In this document: positions 7,675-15,097 of the stretch, in pieces
Position numbering within the stretch: position 1 is the stretch's first letter
Layout: the number at the start of each line of letters is the position of its first letter
Origin: DAOMOD01 sp964526035
Lineage (GTDB): Bacteria; Pseudomonadota; Gammaproteobacteria; Xanthomonadales; BPKI01
Reading direction: 5' to 3'
Assembly: GCA_964526035.1 (NCBI GenBank)
Contig: CAZGKE010000050.1
Location: 1 to 22,664 of the forward strand
DNA: 22,664 bases
Program-made: the position numbers and the translations under genes
Notes under the pieces: generated by a model
Database searches by the model: none
Told to the model about the DNA's origin: nothing
Seen by the model: only the letters and a program-made list of their open reading frames with translations

Positions 7675-7699
7675 GCGTGTCGACACTGTCGTGACACGC
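7675..7699. promoter_or_regulatory. Clustered TGTC/GACA palindromes before tspO
   Basis: GCGTGTC (7675-7681) and GACACGC (7693-7699) form a 7-bp inverted repeat. Inside it sit two palindromes, GTGTCGACAC (7677-7686) and TGTCGTGACA (7687-7696). TGTCG also occurs three times within 21 bp (from 7671). The cluster ends 19 bp before the tspO start, a good place for an operator. It could instead be a weak hairpin ending the hydrolase transcript, but no T-run follows. Confidence 0.4.
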
Positions 7700-7718
7700 C
7701 CCGGATCATCCTGATGCG

Positions 7719-8192
7719 ATGAACAACCCGACCTCCCAGCGCGACTGGCTGGCACTGCCGCTTTTTTTGCTGCTGAGCTTTGCCGCTGCGGCGATGGGCG
7801 CGCTGTATGGGCCGGGCGCGTGGTATGCGGCGCTTGAGCGGCCCTTCTATGCGCCACCGAACTGGCTGTTCGGTCCAGTCTGGACTGCGCTCTATGTGTT
7901 GATTGCGGTGGCCGGCTGGATGGTCTGGCAGCGTGTCGGCTGGCGCTCACGGGAGATGGCGCTGTGGGCCGCGCAGATGGCCCTGAACGCGCTGTGGACG
8001 CCGCTGTTCTTCGGTCTCCAGTGGCTGGGCGTGGCGCTGGCGGAGATGGCCCTGCTGTGGCTGATGATCGTCCTGTGCCTTCGCGCGTTCTGGAAGGTGC
8101 GGCCGCTCGCGGGAATGCTGATGGCTCCGTATCTCGCCTGGGTCAGCTTTGCCTGGCTGCTGAACGCAGGCTTCTGGTGGCTGAACCGCTGA
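7719..8192 (+). CDS. tspO: TspO/MBR family tryptophan-rich membrane protein
   Basis: This 157-residue protein has five predicted membrane helices and many tryptophans, as in the TspO/mitochondrial benzodiazepine receptor family. Typical segments are present: WYAALERPFYAPPNWLFGPV (about residues 35-54, the helix I-II loop), ALWAAQMALNALWTPLFFG (about 82-100) and APYLAWVSFAWLLNAGFWWL near the end. Bacterial TspO proteins bind porphyrins and related tetrapyrroles and are linked to stress, light or oxygen signalling; which ligand matters here is unknown. The ATG at 7719 is the natural start, although no strong Shine-Dalgarno precedes it. The gene is 54 bp after the hydrolase and 62 bp before hisC, so it may be its own unit. 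No carotenoid or photolyase neighbours are visible. Confidence 0.92.
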   Translation: MNNPTSQRDWLALPLFLLLSFAAAAMGALYGPGAWYAALERPFYAPPNWLFGPVWTALYVLIAVAGWMVWQRVGWRSREMALWAAQMALNALWTPLFFGLQWLGVALAEMALLWLMIVLCLRAFWKVRPLAGMLMAPYLAWVSFAWLLNAGFWWLNR

Positions 8193-8254
8193 GCGTATAG
8201 CGGCAAGCTGGGCGCGGTGGCAGACTGCGCAGCCCAATCCCGAAGGGTTCCGCA

Positions 8255-9358
8255 ATGCTTCCCCAGCCCGTGCCCGCCCTGCGGGCGCTGAAAGCCTACG
8301 ACCCAGGACACGACCTCCCCGCGTTGCGGCGCCGTCACGGCGATGCGCTGGTGGAACTGGGGTCGAACGAAAACAGTCTGGGGCCGGGGCCGCGAGCACA
8401 GGCGGCGATGAGCGCGGCGCTCGCTGGCGCCTGGCGCTATCCGGATCCCTCGGCGCTGACGCTGCGGCAGGCACTCGCCAGGCGTTTCGATCATCCTGTC
8501 AACGGCGTGGTGGTCGGCAATGGTTCTCATGAACTGCTGATCCAGATCGCCCAGTGTTTTGCGGGACCTGGCGACGAGGTGCTGTTCAGCGAATTCGGCT
8601 TCGCCGTGTTTCCGATCGCGGCGCTGGCAGTCGGTGCCACGCCCGTGGCGGCGCCGGCGCTGGCGACGGACGACCCGATGCCGCGTGGTCACGACGCGGC
8701 TGCGCTGGCCGATCGCATCGGGGAGCGCACGCGCATCCTCTATATCGCCAATCCCAATAATCCGACCGGCACCTGGCTGCCGCTCAGCGACATTGAATCT
8801 CTGCTGCGCAGGACCAGGGACCGGGCGCTGGTGGTGGTCGACGAGGCCTATCAGGAGTACGTGATCGAAGGCGAGCCGCGCTCGGCCGTGGCGCTGCTCG
8901 ACGAGCATCCGCATCTGCTGGTCACCCGCACCTTTTCGAAGGTGCACGGTCTGGCCGGTCTGCGCGTGGGCTACGCACTGTGCCATCCGCAGGTGGCGTT
9001 GACGATCGAGAAGTTCCGGGAGACCTTCAACGTCAATCACGTCGCCCAGGCTGCTGCGCTGGCAGCGCTGGAAGACGATGACCACGTGTCCCGTGCGCGT
9101 GACCACAACGCCGAACAGCGCGAGCATATGCGCACGGCGCTGGTCGCCTTGGGGCTACGTGTGGGGCCTTCGCAGGGCAATTTCCTGCTCGTCGATTTCG
9201 GGCGCGACGCGGCCACCGTCGAAGCGGCGCTGCTCGAACGCGCCGTGGTGGTACGACCGATGGGCGGCTATGGCCTGCCAGGCTGCCTGCGGGTGACGGT
9301 GGGCGATCTGGCCGAAAACGTACGCTTTCTTGCTGCCATGGGCGAGGTGCTGGCATGA
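8255..9358 (+). CDS. hisC: HisC-like aminotransferase (histidinol-phosphate or aromatic)
   Basis: This 367-residue protein is a class I/II PLP aminotransferase of the HisC group. Visible landmarks are GSNEN (37-41), YIANPNNPTGTW (163-174), VVVDEAYQEY (193-202) and the PLP lysine K229 in TRTFSKVHGLAGLRVGY. HisC converts imidazole-acetol phosphate to histidinol phosphate; close relatives transaminate phenylpyruvate or 4-hydroxyphenylpyruvate. The gene overlaps aroA by four bases (ATGA), and no histidine genes are near. In Pseudomonas a hisC2 sits between pheA and the tyrA-aroA fusion, so an aromatic or mixed role is plausible here by inference. The start is supported by GAAGGG at 8242-8247, 7 bp upstream. 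Function within the family is open. Confidence 0.88.
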   Translation: MLPQPVPALRALKAYDPGHDLPALRRRHGDALVELGSNENSLGPGPRAQAAMSAALAGAWRYPDPSALTLRQALARRFDHPVNGVVVGNGSHELLIQIAQCFAGPGDEVLFSEFGFAVFPIAALAVGATPVAAPALATDDPMPRGHDAAALADRIGERTRILYIANPNNPTGTWLPLSDIESLLRRTRDRALVVVDEAYQEYVIEGEPRSAVALLDEHPHLLVTRTFSKVHGLAGLRVGYALCHPQVALTIEKFRETFNVNHVAQAAALAALEDDDHVSRARDHNAEQREHMRTALVALGLRVGPSQGNFLLVDFGRDAATVEAALLERAVVVRPMGGYGLPGCLRVTVGDLAENVRFLAAMGEVLA

Positions 9359-10656
9359 AGCTCCAGGCCCACGGAACCGGTGTGGGACTGCGCGGCGAGG
9401 TCCGGGTACCCGGCGACAAGTCGATCTCGCATCGCGCAGTGATGCTGGGCAGTCTTGCCAGCGGGATCACCACGGTCGAGGGATTCCTGGAAGGCGAAGA
9501 CACGCGCGCCACGGCGCGTGCGTTCGCCGCAATGGGCGTGGAGATCGAGCAGCCCGGTCCCGGCCGGCTGCGCATCCACGGCCGTGGGATGCGTGGACTG
9601 CGCGCGCCGGAAGGGTCGCTCGACATGGGCAATTCCGGCACCGCGATGCGACTGATGGCAGGAATTCTGGCGGCCCAGTCGTTTCCATCGATCCTGGTCG
9701 GCGATGCCTCGCTGACCGAGCGGCCGATGGCCCGCGTAACTGGTCCCTTGGCACGCATGGGGGCAGATATCGATGCGCGCGAGAGTCAGTTCGCGCCGCT
9801 CATCATTCGCCCAGTGGCGGCCCTGCACGGTCAGCGTTTCGAGCTCCAGGTTGCCAGCGCACAGGTCAAGTCGTGCCTGCTCCTGGCCGGTCTCTATGCG
9901 GATCGGGCAACCACCGTGGTCGAGCCGCGTCCGACCCGCGATCACAGTGAGCGCATGCTGGCCGCTTTCGGCGTGCCGCCGCTGGTTGATGGTCTTTCCG
10001 TCAGCGTGAGTCGCTGCGATGCCCTGGAGGCGACTCGCGTCGAAGTGCCGGCCGACATATCGTCAGCCGCATTTCCGCTGGTGGCAGCACTTCTGGTACC
10101 GGATTCGAACGTCCTGCTGCGCGGAGTCGGCATGAATCCACGGCGCATCGGCCTGCTGCAGGCGCTGGCGATGATGGGCGCCGATGTGCAGCGCGAGAAC
10201 GAACGCATGCTGGGCGGCGAGCCGGTGGCCGATCTGCGGGTACGTCATTCACAGCTGCGCGGCATCACCGTGCCCGAGGCGCTGGTGGCAGACATGATCG
10301 ACGAGTTTCCGATCCTGTTCGTCGCCGCTGCCTGTGCCGAGGGTGAGACCGTGGTGGAGGGCGCTGAAGAACTGCGGGTCAAGGAATCCGACCGCATCTC
10401 CGTGATGGCCTGCGGACTGCGGGAACTCGGCATCGACATCGAAGAGACTGCCGACGGCGCGCGCATTCGCGGCGGCTGCCTGCGCGGTGGAACAGTCGAA
10501 AGTGCCGGCGACCATCGCTGTGCGATGTCCTTGTCGGTGGCCGGTCTCGTGGCCCCGACGCCGGTGCAGGTTCTCGATTGCAACAACGTGGCGACCTCCT
10601 TTCCGGGCTTCGTCGAGTTGATGCAGGGTCTCGGTGCCGGGATTGAGGCGGGGTGA
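9355..10656 (+). CDS. aroA: 3-phosphoshikimate 1-carboxyvinyltransferase (EPSP synthase)
   Basis: This 433-residue enzyme transfers the enolpyruvyl group of PEP to shikimate-3-phosphate, the sixth shikimate step. Active-site features are PGDKSISHR (19-27, K22), GNSGTAMRL (92-100), GDASLTERPMARV (116-128), ASAQVKS (168-173), RDHSER (195-200), IDEFP with D316, and ELRVKESDRI with E344. The wording GDASLT/SAQVKS/RDHSE is closer to the Pseudomonas and Agrobacterium CP4 branch than to E. coli. The residue matching CP4 alanine 100 is glycine (G95), so the known tolerance substitution is absent. It starts inside the hisC stop, is free-standing rather than fused to tyrA, and is followed 51 bp later by cmk. 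Confidence 0.96.
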   Translation: MKLQAHGTGVGLRGEVRVPGDKSISHRAVMLGSLASGITTVEGFLEGEDTRATARAFAAMGVEIEQPGPGRLRIHGRGMRGLRAPEGSLDMGNSGTAMRLMAGILAAQSFPSILVGDASLTERPMARVTGPLARMGADIDARESQFAPLIIRPVAALHGQRFELQVASAQVKSCLLLAGLYADRATTVVEPRPTRDHSERMLAAFGVPPLVDGLSVSVSRCDALEATRVEVPADISSAAFPLVAALLVPDSNVLLRGVGMNPRRIGLLQALAMMGADVQRENERMLGGEPVADLRVRHSQLRGITVPEALVADMIDEFPILFVAAACAEGETVVEGAEELRVKESDRISVMACGLRELGIDIEETADGARIRGGCLRGGTVESAGDHRCAMSLSVAGLVAPTPVQVLDCNNVATSFPGFVELMQGLGAGIEAG

Positions 10657-10690
10657 GGGCGATCCTGTCGGAGTGCCTGCGCACGCCTCG

Positions 10691-10698
10691 TATACAAT
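10691..10698 (+). promoter_or_regulatory. Possible -10 element upstream of cmk
   Basis: TATACAAT lies 9 bp before the cmk ATG, in the 51-bp gap after aroA. It resembles a sigma70 -10 box followed by a GC-rich discriminator. No convincing -35 is found 16-18 bp upstream. If used, the transcript would start almost at the cmk start codon and be nearly leaderless. Confidence 0.25.
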
Positions 10699-10707
10699 GC
10701 CGCGCCG

Positions 10708-11406
10708 ATGAACGTCTCCGATCCGCAAATCGTCGCTCCCGTGATCACCATCGACGGGCCCTCCGGGTCCGGCAAGGGCACCATCAGTCGGGCCGTGGCG
10801 GAACGCCTGGGCTGGCGGTTCCTCGACTCCGGCGTGCTGTACCGGGCGGTCGGACTGGCGGCGACCCGTGCCGGTGTCGATCCTGCCGATACCGCTGCGG
10901 TCTGTGACCTGACCCGCGACATGCAGGTACGTTTCGTATCGCGCAGCAAGGGCGACCCGCTGATCTGGCTGAACGGCGTCGAATCTGCCGATGCCCTGCG
11001 TTCGGAGATTGCCGGCGCGGCCGCGTCGGCCATCGCTTCGCAGCCGGCGGTTCGTGCGGCCCTGGTGGAGCGCCAGCGCGCATTCCGGCGCGCCCCGGGC
11101 CTGGTGGCCGACGGCCGGGACATGGGTACGGTCATTTTTCCGGATGCTCCGCTCAAGGTGTTCCTGACCGCCAGCGCAGGGGAGCGTGCCGAAAGGCGTT
11201 ATAAGCAGTTGAAGGAAAAAGGGATGAGCGTTACAATCCCGGCTCTTTTGCGCGAGATTCAGGCGCGCGATGATCGTGACAGCCAGCGCTCGGTGGCGCC
11301 ATTGGTGCCCGCCGAGGACGCCGTGACCGTGGATACCACGGGAATCGGCATCGCCGCTGTGGTGGAGCGACTCATGCAGCTTGCCTCCTCACGGGGACTG
11401 GTCTGA
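10708..11406 (+). CDS. cmk: Cytidylate kinase
   Basis: This 232-residue kinase phosphorylates CMP and dCMP with ATP. The P-loop GPSGSGKGT is at residues 17-25. The nucleotide-binding segment LDSGVLYRAVG follows, and the late segments DGRDMGTVIFPDAPLKVFLTA and the arginine-rich REIQARDDRDSQRSVAPL are those expected for Cmk. Length is normal (about 225-230). The ATG at 10708 places the P-loop near the N-terminus as expected. The order aroA-cmk-rpsA-ihfB is widespread in gammaproteobacteria and suggests cotranscription with rpsA. A promoter for rpsA appears to lie within the 3' third of this gene. Confidence 0.95.
   Translation: MNVSDPQIVAPVITIDGPSGSGKGTISRAVAERLGWRFLDSGVLYRAVGLAATRAGVDPADTAAVCDLTRDMQVRFVSRSKGDPLIWLNGVESADALRSEIAGAAASAIASQPAVRAALVERQRAFRRAPGLVADGRDMGTVIFPDAPLKVFLTASAGERAERRYKQLKEKGMSVTIPALLREIQARDDRDSQRSVAPLVPAEDAVTVDTTGIGIAAVVERLMQLASSRGLV
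11209..11237 (+). promoter_or_regulatory. Candidate sigma70 promoter for rpsA inside cmk
   Basis: TTGAAG (11209-11214) and TACAAT (11232-11237) are separated by exactly 17 bp. They match the consensus at 4 and 5 of 6 positions. A transcript would begin near 11244, inside cmk, and give rpsA a leader of about 340 nt. In E. coli, rpsA is also reported to use promoters within the upstream cmk gene, which makes this site more credible. Confidence 0.5.
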
Positions 11407-11465
11407 CGCAAAGGAGAGAGCCAAGGGTCCGTCGCCGCCAGGCGCCGGTTTTCAACTAACCAGAC

Positions 11466-11559
11466 GGCGTGTTTCGCACGCCATAACGGGTGGGTCGACC
11501 GATCGTTTCCCCTGAATCGAGCATCGCTCCGGAGCCTCGTGCTGCCGGACGGTCGATCC
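11466..11559 (+). promoter_or_regulatory. Structured leader upstream of rpsA
   Basis: The 175-bp gap between cmk and rpsA can fold. GGCGTG-TTTCG-CACGCC (11466-11482) is a perfect 6-bp hairpin. GGGTCGACCG (11492-11501) pairs with CGGTCGATCC (11550-11559) as ten base pairs, including one G-U. The enclosed loop contains GCTCCGGAGC (11526-11535), which may form a smaller stem. The structure ends 12 nt before the Shine-Dalgarno AGGA (11572-11575). E. coli S1 represses its own translation through a folded rpsA leader, so autoregulation is the natural guess. Confidence 0.5.
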
Positions 11560-11581
11560 GTGTGTCCATCCAGGAATCATC

Positions 11582-13258
11582 ATGACTGAAAGTTTTGCCG
11601 AACTGTTTGAAGAGAGCCAGCTGCACCTGAGTACGCTCAAGCCTGGCAGCATCGTCACCGGAATCATCGTCGAGATCCGCGCCGACGTGGTGGTGGTCAA
11701 CGCCGGACTCAAGTCCGAAGGTATCGTCCCGATCGAGCAGTTCCGGGATGACAACGGCGATCTCGAGATCGAGATCGGCGACGAGGTGAAGGTGGCGCTC
11801 GACGCCCTCGAAGACGGCTTCGGCGAGACCCGACTGTCGCGCGAGAAGGCCAAGCGCTCCATGGTCTGGGACGAACTCGAGCAGGCTCACGAGGCCAACG
11901 AGACGGTCACCGGCAAGATTTCCGGCAAGGTCAAGGGTGGTTTCACCGTCGATATCCGCGACGTGCGTGCCTTCCTGCCCGGTTCCCTGGTGGATGTGCG
12001 TCCAGTGCGCGACCCCGCTTACCTGGAAGGCAAGGAACTCGATTTCAAGATCATCAAGCTCGACCGCAAGCGCAACAACGTGGTGGTTTCGCGTCGTGCC
12101 GTGGTCGAGAGCGAGCATTCCGAGGAGCGCGAGCAGCTGCTCGAGCGTCTGCAGGAAGGCGCCATCCTCAAGGGCGTGGTCAAGAACCTCACCGATTACG
12201 GTGCGTTCGTCGACCTCGGCGGCATCGATGGTCTGCTGCACATCACCGACATGGCGTGGAAGCGCGTCCGTCACCCGTCCGAAGTGGTCAATGTCGGCGA
12301 CGAGCTGGACATCAAGGTGCTGCGCTTCGATCGCGAGAAGAACCGCGTCAGCCTGGGTCTGAAACAGCTTGGCGAGGACCCCTGGGACAACATCGCGCGT
12401 CGCTACCCGGCCACCGCCCGCATCTTCGGCAAGGTCTCCAACGTCACCGACTACGGCTGCTTCGTCGAGATCGAGCCGGGCGTCGAGGGCCTGGTGCACG
12501 TGTCCGAAATGGACTGGACCAACAAGAACGTCAATCCGGCCAAGGTGGTGCAGATCGGTGACGAGGTCGAGGTCATGGTGCTCGACGTCGAGGAGGACCG
12601 TCGCCGCATTTCGCTCGGCATCAAGCAGACCCGTCCGAACCCCTGGGATGCCTTCGCGGCCATCCACAAGAAGGGCGACAAGGTGTCTGGCGCCATCAAG
12701 TCGATCACCGACTTCGGCATCTTCATCGGCCTCGACGGCGGTATCGACGGCCTGGTGCACCTTTCCGACATCTCCTGGCAGGCGACTGCCGAGGACGCCG
12801 TGCGCAACTTCCGCAAGGGCGACGAGATCGAGGCGGTGGTGCTCGCGGTCGACCCCGAACGCGAGCGCATCAGCCTGGGCATCAAGCAGATGGAGCAGGA
12901 TCCGTTCGGCACCTTCATGGCCCTGAACCCGCGCGGCAGCATCGTCAAGGGCACGGTCAAGGAAGTCGATGCCAAGGGCGCGCTGGTTGAGCTCACCGAG
13001 GGCGTCGAGGGCTATGTCCGCGTATCCGACATCGCCAAGGAGCGCATCGAGGACGCCACCAGCGTGCTCAAGGTCGGCGATGAGGTCGAGGCCAAGTTCG
13101 TCGGCATGGACCGCAAGGGGCGCACCCTGCAGCTGTCCATCCGTGCCAAGGACGATGCCGAACTTCAGGAAGTTCTCGGCGAGTACCAGAACGCAGCCTC
13201 AGGCACCACGAATCTGGGCGCGCTGCTCAAGGAACAACTCGACAACAAGTCCGAGTAA
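11582..13258 (+). CDS. rpsA: 30S ribosomal protein S1
   Basis: This 558-residue protein brings mRNA to the 30S subunit and helps unfold structured start regions. It has six S1-type OB-fold repeats at roughly residues 20-90, 107-170, 190-262, 277-350, 362-435 and 448-520. The repeats are recognised by phrases such as LTDYGAFVDLGGIDGLLHITDMAWKR, VTDYGCFVEIEPGVEGLVHVSEM and ITDFGIFIGLDGGIDGLVHLSDI. Length equals the six-domain gammaproteobacterial form (557 in E. coli). The N-terminus MTESFAELFEESQ is characteristic. AGGA lies 6 bp before the start. Its neighbours cmk and ihfB are the standard ones. Expression is probably controlled by the internal cmk promoter and the folded leader. Confidence 0.98.
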   Translation: MTESFAELFEESQLHLSTLKPGSIVTGIIVEIRADVVVVNAGLKSEGIVPIEQFRDDNGDLEIEIGDEVKVALDALEDGFGETRLSREKAKRSMVWDELEQAHEANETVTGKISGKVKGGFTVDIRDVRAFLPGSLVDVRPVRDPAYLEGKELDFKIIKLDRKRNNVVVSRRAVVESEHSEEREQLLERLQEGAILKGVVKNLTDYGAFVDLGGIDGLLHITDMAWKRVRHPSEVVNVGDELDIKVLRFDREKNRVSLGLKQLGEDPWDNIARRYPATARIFGKVSNVTDYGCFVEIEPGVEGLVHVSEMDWTNKNVNPAKVVQIGDEVEVMVLDVEEDRRRISLGIKQTRPNPWDAFAAIHKKGDKVSGAIKSITDFGIFIGLDGGIDGLVHLSDISWQATAEDAVRNFRKGDEIEAVVLAVDPERERISLGIKQMEQDPFGTFMALNPRGSIVKGTVKEVDAKGALVELTEGVEGYVRVSDIAKERIEDATSVLKVGDEVEAKFVGMDRKGRTLQLSIRAKDDAELQEVLGEYQNAASGTTNLGALLKEQLDNKSE

Positions 13259-13274
13259 GCTGTATGCATGACGG

Positions 13275-13294
13275 TGGCCGGCGCAAGCCGGCCA
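13275..13294 (+). promoter_or_regulatory. GCAA-tetraloop hairpin between rpsA and ihfB
   Basis: TGGCCGGC (13275-13282), loop GCAA, and GCCGGCCA (13287-13294) form a perfect 8-bp stem closed by a GNRA-type tetraloop. No T-run follows, so it is not a classic intrinsic terminator. It sits 16 bp after the rpsA stop and 24 bp before ihfB. It may protect the rpsA message from 3' decay or partly limit read-through into ihfB. Confidence 0.55.
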
Positions 13295-13318
13295 CTCCTG
13301 CCCTGGGGAGAGCGCTAG

Positions 13319-13627
13319 ATGGCGATGACCAAGTCCGAGTTGATCGAAGCGCTGGCGCGGCGACAGCCGCACCTGGCCTTCGCCGACGTCGAACTTGCCG
13401 TGAAGGCACTGCTCGAGCACATGAGCCAGTCGCTGTCGGGCGGTGATCGCATCGAGATACGTGGTTTCGGCAGCTTCTCGCTGCACTACCGGCCGCCACG
13501 CATCGGCCGCAACCCCAAAACCGGCGAGGCGGTGGCCCTGCCCGGCAAGTACGTGCCGCATTTCAAGCCCGGCAAGGAACTGCGAGAGCGCGTCAACAAC
13601 GGCGACACAGCGGACGCCGCTTCTTGA
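13319..13627 (+). CDS. ihfB: Integration host factor subunit beta
   Basis: This 102-residue protein is the beta half of the IHF heterodimer, a DNA-bending protein of the HU/IHF family. It shows the family start MTKSELIEALA, the beta-arm signature GFGSFSLHYRPPRIGRNPKTGE around residues 49-70 (with the arm-tip proline P66) and the end KYVPHFKPGKELRERVN. The partner IhfA would be coded elsewhere. The ATG at 13319 follows GGGGAG (13305-13310) by 8 bp; a second ATG two codons later is also possible. It follows rpsA as in most gammaproteobacteria. A short alanine-rich tail ends the protein. Confidence 0.96.
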   Translation: MAMTKSELIEALARRQPHLAFADVELAVKALLEHMSQSLSGGDRIEIRGFGSFSLHYRPPRIGRNPKTGEAVALPGKYVPHFKPGKELRERVNNGDTADAAS

Positions 13628-13658
13628 GTTGTCGACGCAGCCGGGTCATGCTTCGCGC

Positions 13659-13913
13659 ATGCGGCTGATCGGAATCCTTCTCGCTGTCCTCTTTGCGCTG
13701 GCCGGCATCCTGTTCGGCAGCCTCAACCCTGCCTGGGTCGATATCGACCTCCACGCAGTACAGTTCGAGGCGCCGCTCGGGGTACTGCTGCTGGGTGTGC
13801 TGGCGCTGGGTGTGTTGCTGGGTGGCATCTGTCTGTGGCTCGCGGTGGTGCTGCCGATGGGTGCACGCCTTCGCCGCGCCGAGCGCGGCACCGCCAGCTC
13901 CAGCGAAAGCTGA
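13659..13913 (+). CDS. lapA: LapA-domain (DUF1049) inner-membrane protein
   Basis: This 84-residue protein has two membrane helices, about residues 3-22 and 39-65, joined by the short segment NPAWVDIDLHAVQFEAPLG that is typical of the LapA/YciS family. A basic stretch follows (RLRRAERG). LapA works with LapB in lipopolysaccharide assembly at the inner membrane; its exact biochemical role is less clear than that of LapB. The frame is open upstream within ihfB, but the ATG at 13659, 31 bp after ihfB, begins exactly at the first helix. The next gene, lapB, starts 6 bp after its stop, so the pair is surely cotranscribed. Confidence 0.85.
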   Translation: MRLIGILLAVLFALAGILFGSLNPAWVDIDLHAVQFEAPLGVLLLGVLALGVLLGGICLWLAVVLPMGARLRRAERGTASSSES

Positions 13914-13919
13914 TCCCGC

Positions 13920-15089
13920 ATGGCGGACTACCTGCTCTGGCTGCTGCTCCCGGTGGCCGCGGCCTCCGGCTGGTACTTTGCCCGCCGTGGCAACGAAAGA
14001 AGCAGCGGTGCGCGTGTTTCCCAGCTGAGCAGCAACTACTTTCGCGGCCTGAACTACCTGCTCAACGAGCAGCCCGACAAGGCGATCGAGGTGTTCCTCG
14101 AAATTGCCGAACTCGACAGCGGCGCGGTCGAGACCCAACTGGCCCTGGGCAACCTGTTCCGCCGCCGCGGCGAAGTCGATCGCGCCATCCGTCTTCACCA
14201 GAACCTGATCGCCCGCCCGACGCTGAGCGCTGACCAGAAGACCACCGCGCTGCTCGAGCTGGGCGAGGACTACATGCGTGCCGGCCTGCTTGATCGCGCC
14301 GAAAACCTGCTCTCGGACCTGGTGGCCATCAATGCGCATGCGCCACAGGCACTCAGGCATCTGGTCGCGATCTACCAGCAGGAACGCGATTGGCCGAAGG
14401 CCATCGAGCATGCCAGTCGCCTGGAAAAGGCGACCGGCGAAAACATGGGCGAAGTCATCGCCCATTTTTACTGCGAGCTGGCCGAGCAGGCGCGTGCCGC
14501 CAGCGATCGGTCAGGGGCGCGTCGTCAGCTTGATCTTGCCGCAGCCCGTCATCCGCAAAGCGTCCGCGCCTGCATGATCGATGGTCACCTGTGTGTGGAT
14601 GGTGGCGATGCAGCCAACGCCATCGCGGCCTATTCGAAAGTGCCCGAATTCGATCCCGACTACGTGCCGGAAATACTGGCCCCGGTACTCGCCTGCTATG
14701 AGAGGCTTGGCGATAGCCCAGGAGCGCGACGTTGGCTGGAGACCCTCGTTCGCAGGCACCAGGGGATCTCCGCGGTACTGGCGCTGTATCGGGTGATTGA
14801 ACGCCAAGACGGCAAGGAGGTCGCGGCAGCCTTCCTGACCGACCAGCTCAAGGCACGTCCCTCGGTACGGGGCCTGGCAGCGCTGATCGAAACCAGCCTG
14901 GATGGCGCCAGCCGGGAAGCACGCGACAGTCTCGAGATTCTGCGTGACCTGAGCGCCAAGCTGCTCGCAGGCAAGCCCATGTATCGCTGTCAACGCTGTG
15001 GGTTCGGCGCGCGTGCCCACCACTGGCAGTGCCCGAGCTGCAAGACCTGGAACTCGGTCAAGCCGATCCAGGGCGTGGCCGCCGAGTAG
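13920..15089 (+). CDS. lapB: Lipopolysaccharide assembly protein LapB (YciM)
   Basis: This 389-residue protein has one N-terminal membrane helix (LLWLLLPVAAASGWYFARR), a long tetratricopeptide region from about residue 40 to 340, and a C-terminal rubredoxin-like zinc ribbon with two CxxC pairs (CQRCGF and CPSCKTW). The conserved blocks LALGNLFRRRGEVDRAIRLH, LGEDYMRAGLLDRAE and IAHFYCELAEQA match the family closely. In E. coli LapB brings LpxC to the FtsH protease and so sets the level of LPS synthesis. Length equals the E. coli protein (389). It follows lapA directly and precedes genes for polysaccharide precursors, which fits an envelope operon. Confidence 0.95.
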   Translation: MADYLLWLLLPVAAASGWYFARRGNERSSGARVSQLSSNYFRGLNYLLNEQPDKAIEVFLEIAELDSGAVETQLALGNLFRRRGEVDRAIRLHQNLIARPTLSADQKTTALLELGEDYMRAGLLDRAENLLSDLVAINAHAPQALRHLVAIYQQERDWPKAIEHASRLEKATGENMGEVIAHFYCELAEQARAASDRSGARRQLDLAAARHPQSVRACMIDGHLCVDGGDAANAIAAYSKVPEFDPDYVPEILAPVLACYERLGDSPGARRWLETLVRRHQGISAVLALYRVIERQDGKEVAAAFLTDQLKARPSVRGLAALIETSLDGASREARDSLEILRDLSAKLLAGKPMYRCQRCGFGARAHHWQCPSCKTWNSVKPIQGVAAE

Positions 15090-15097
15090 GCGCTCCC

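Noticed and set aside
5016..7709. Minus-strand open frame of 897 codons opposite argC, argH and the hydrolase
   Set aside because: It is antisense to three clearly recognised genes and has a composition typical of GC-rich shadow frames, with no family motif.
9355..10656. Glyphosate-insensitive EPSP synthase
   Set aside because: Although several motifs are CP4-like, the position equivalent to CP4 alanine 100 is glycine, so there is no sequence support for tolerance.
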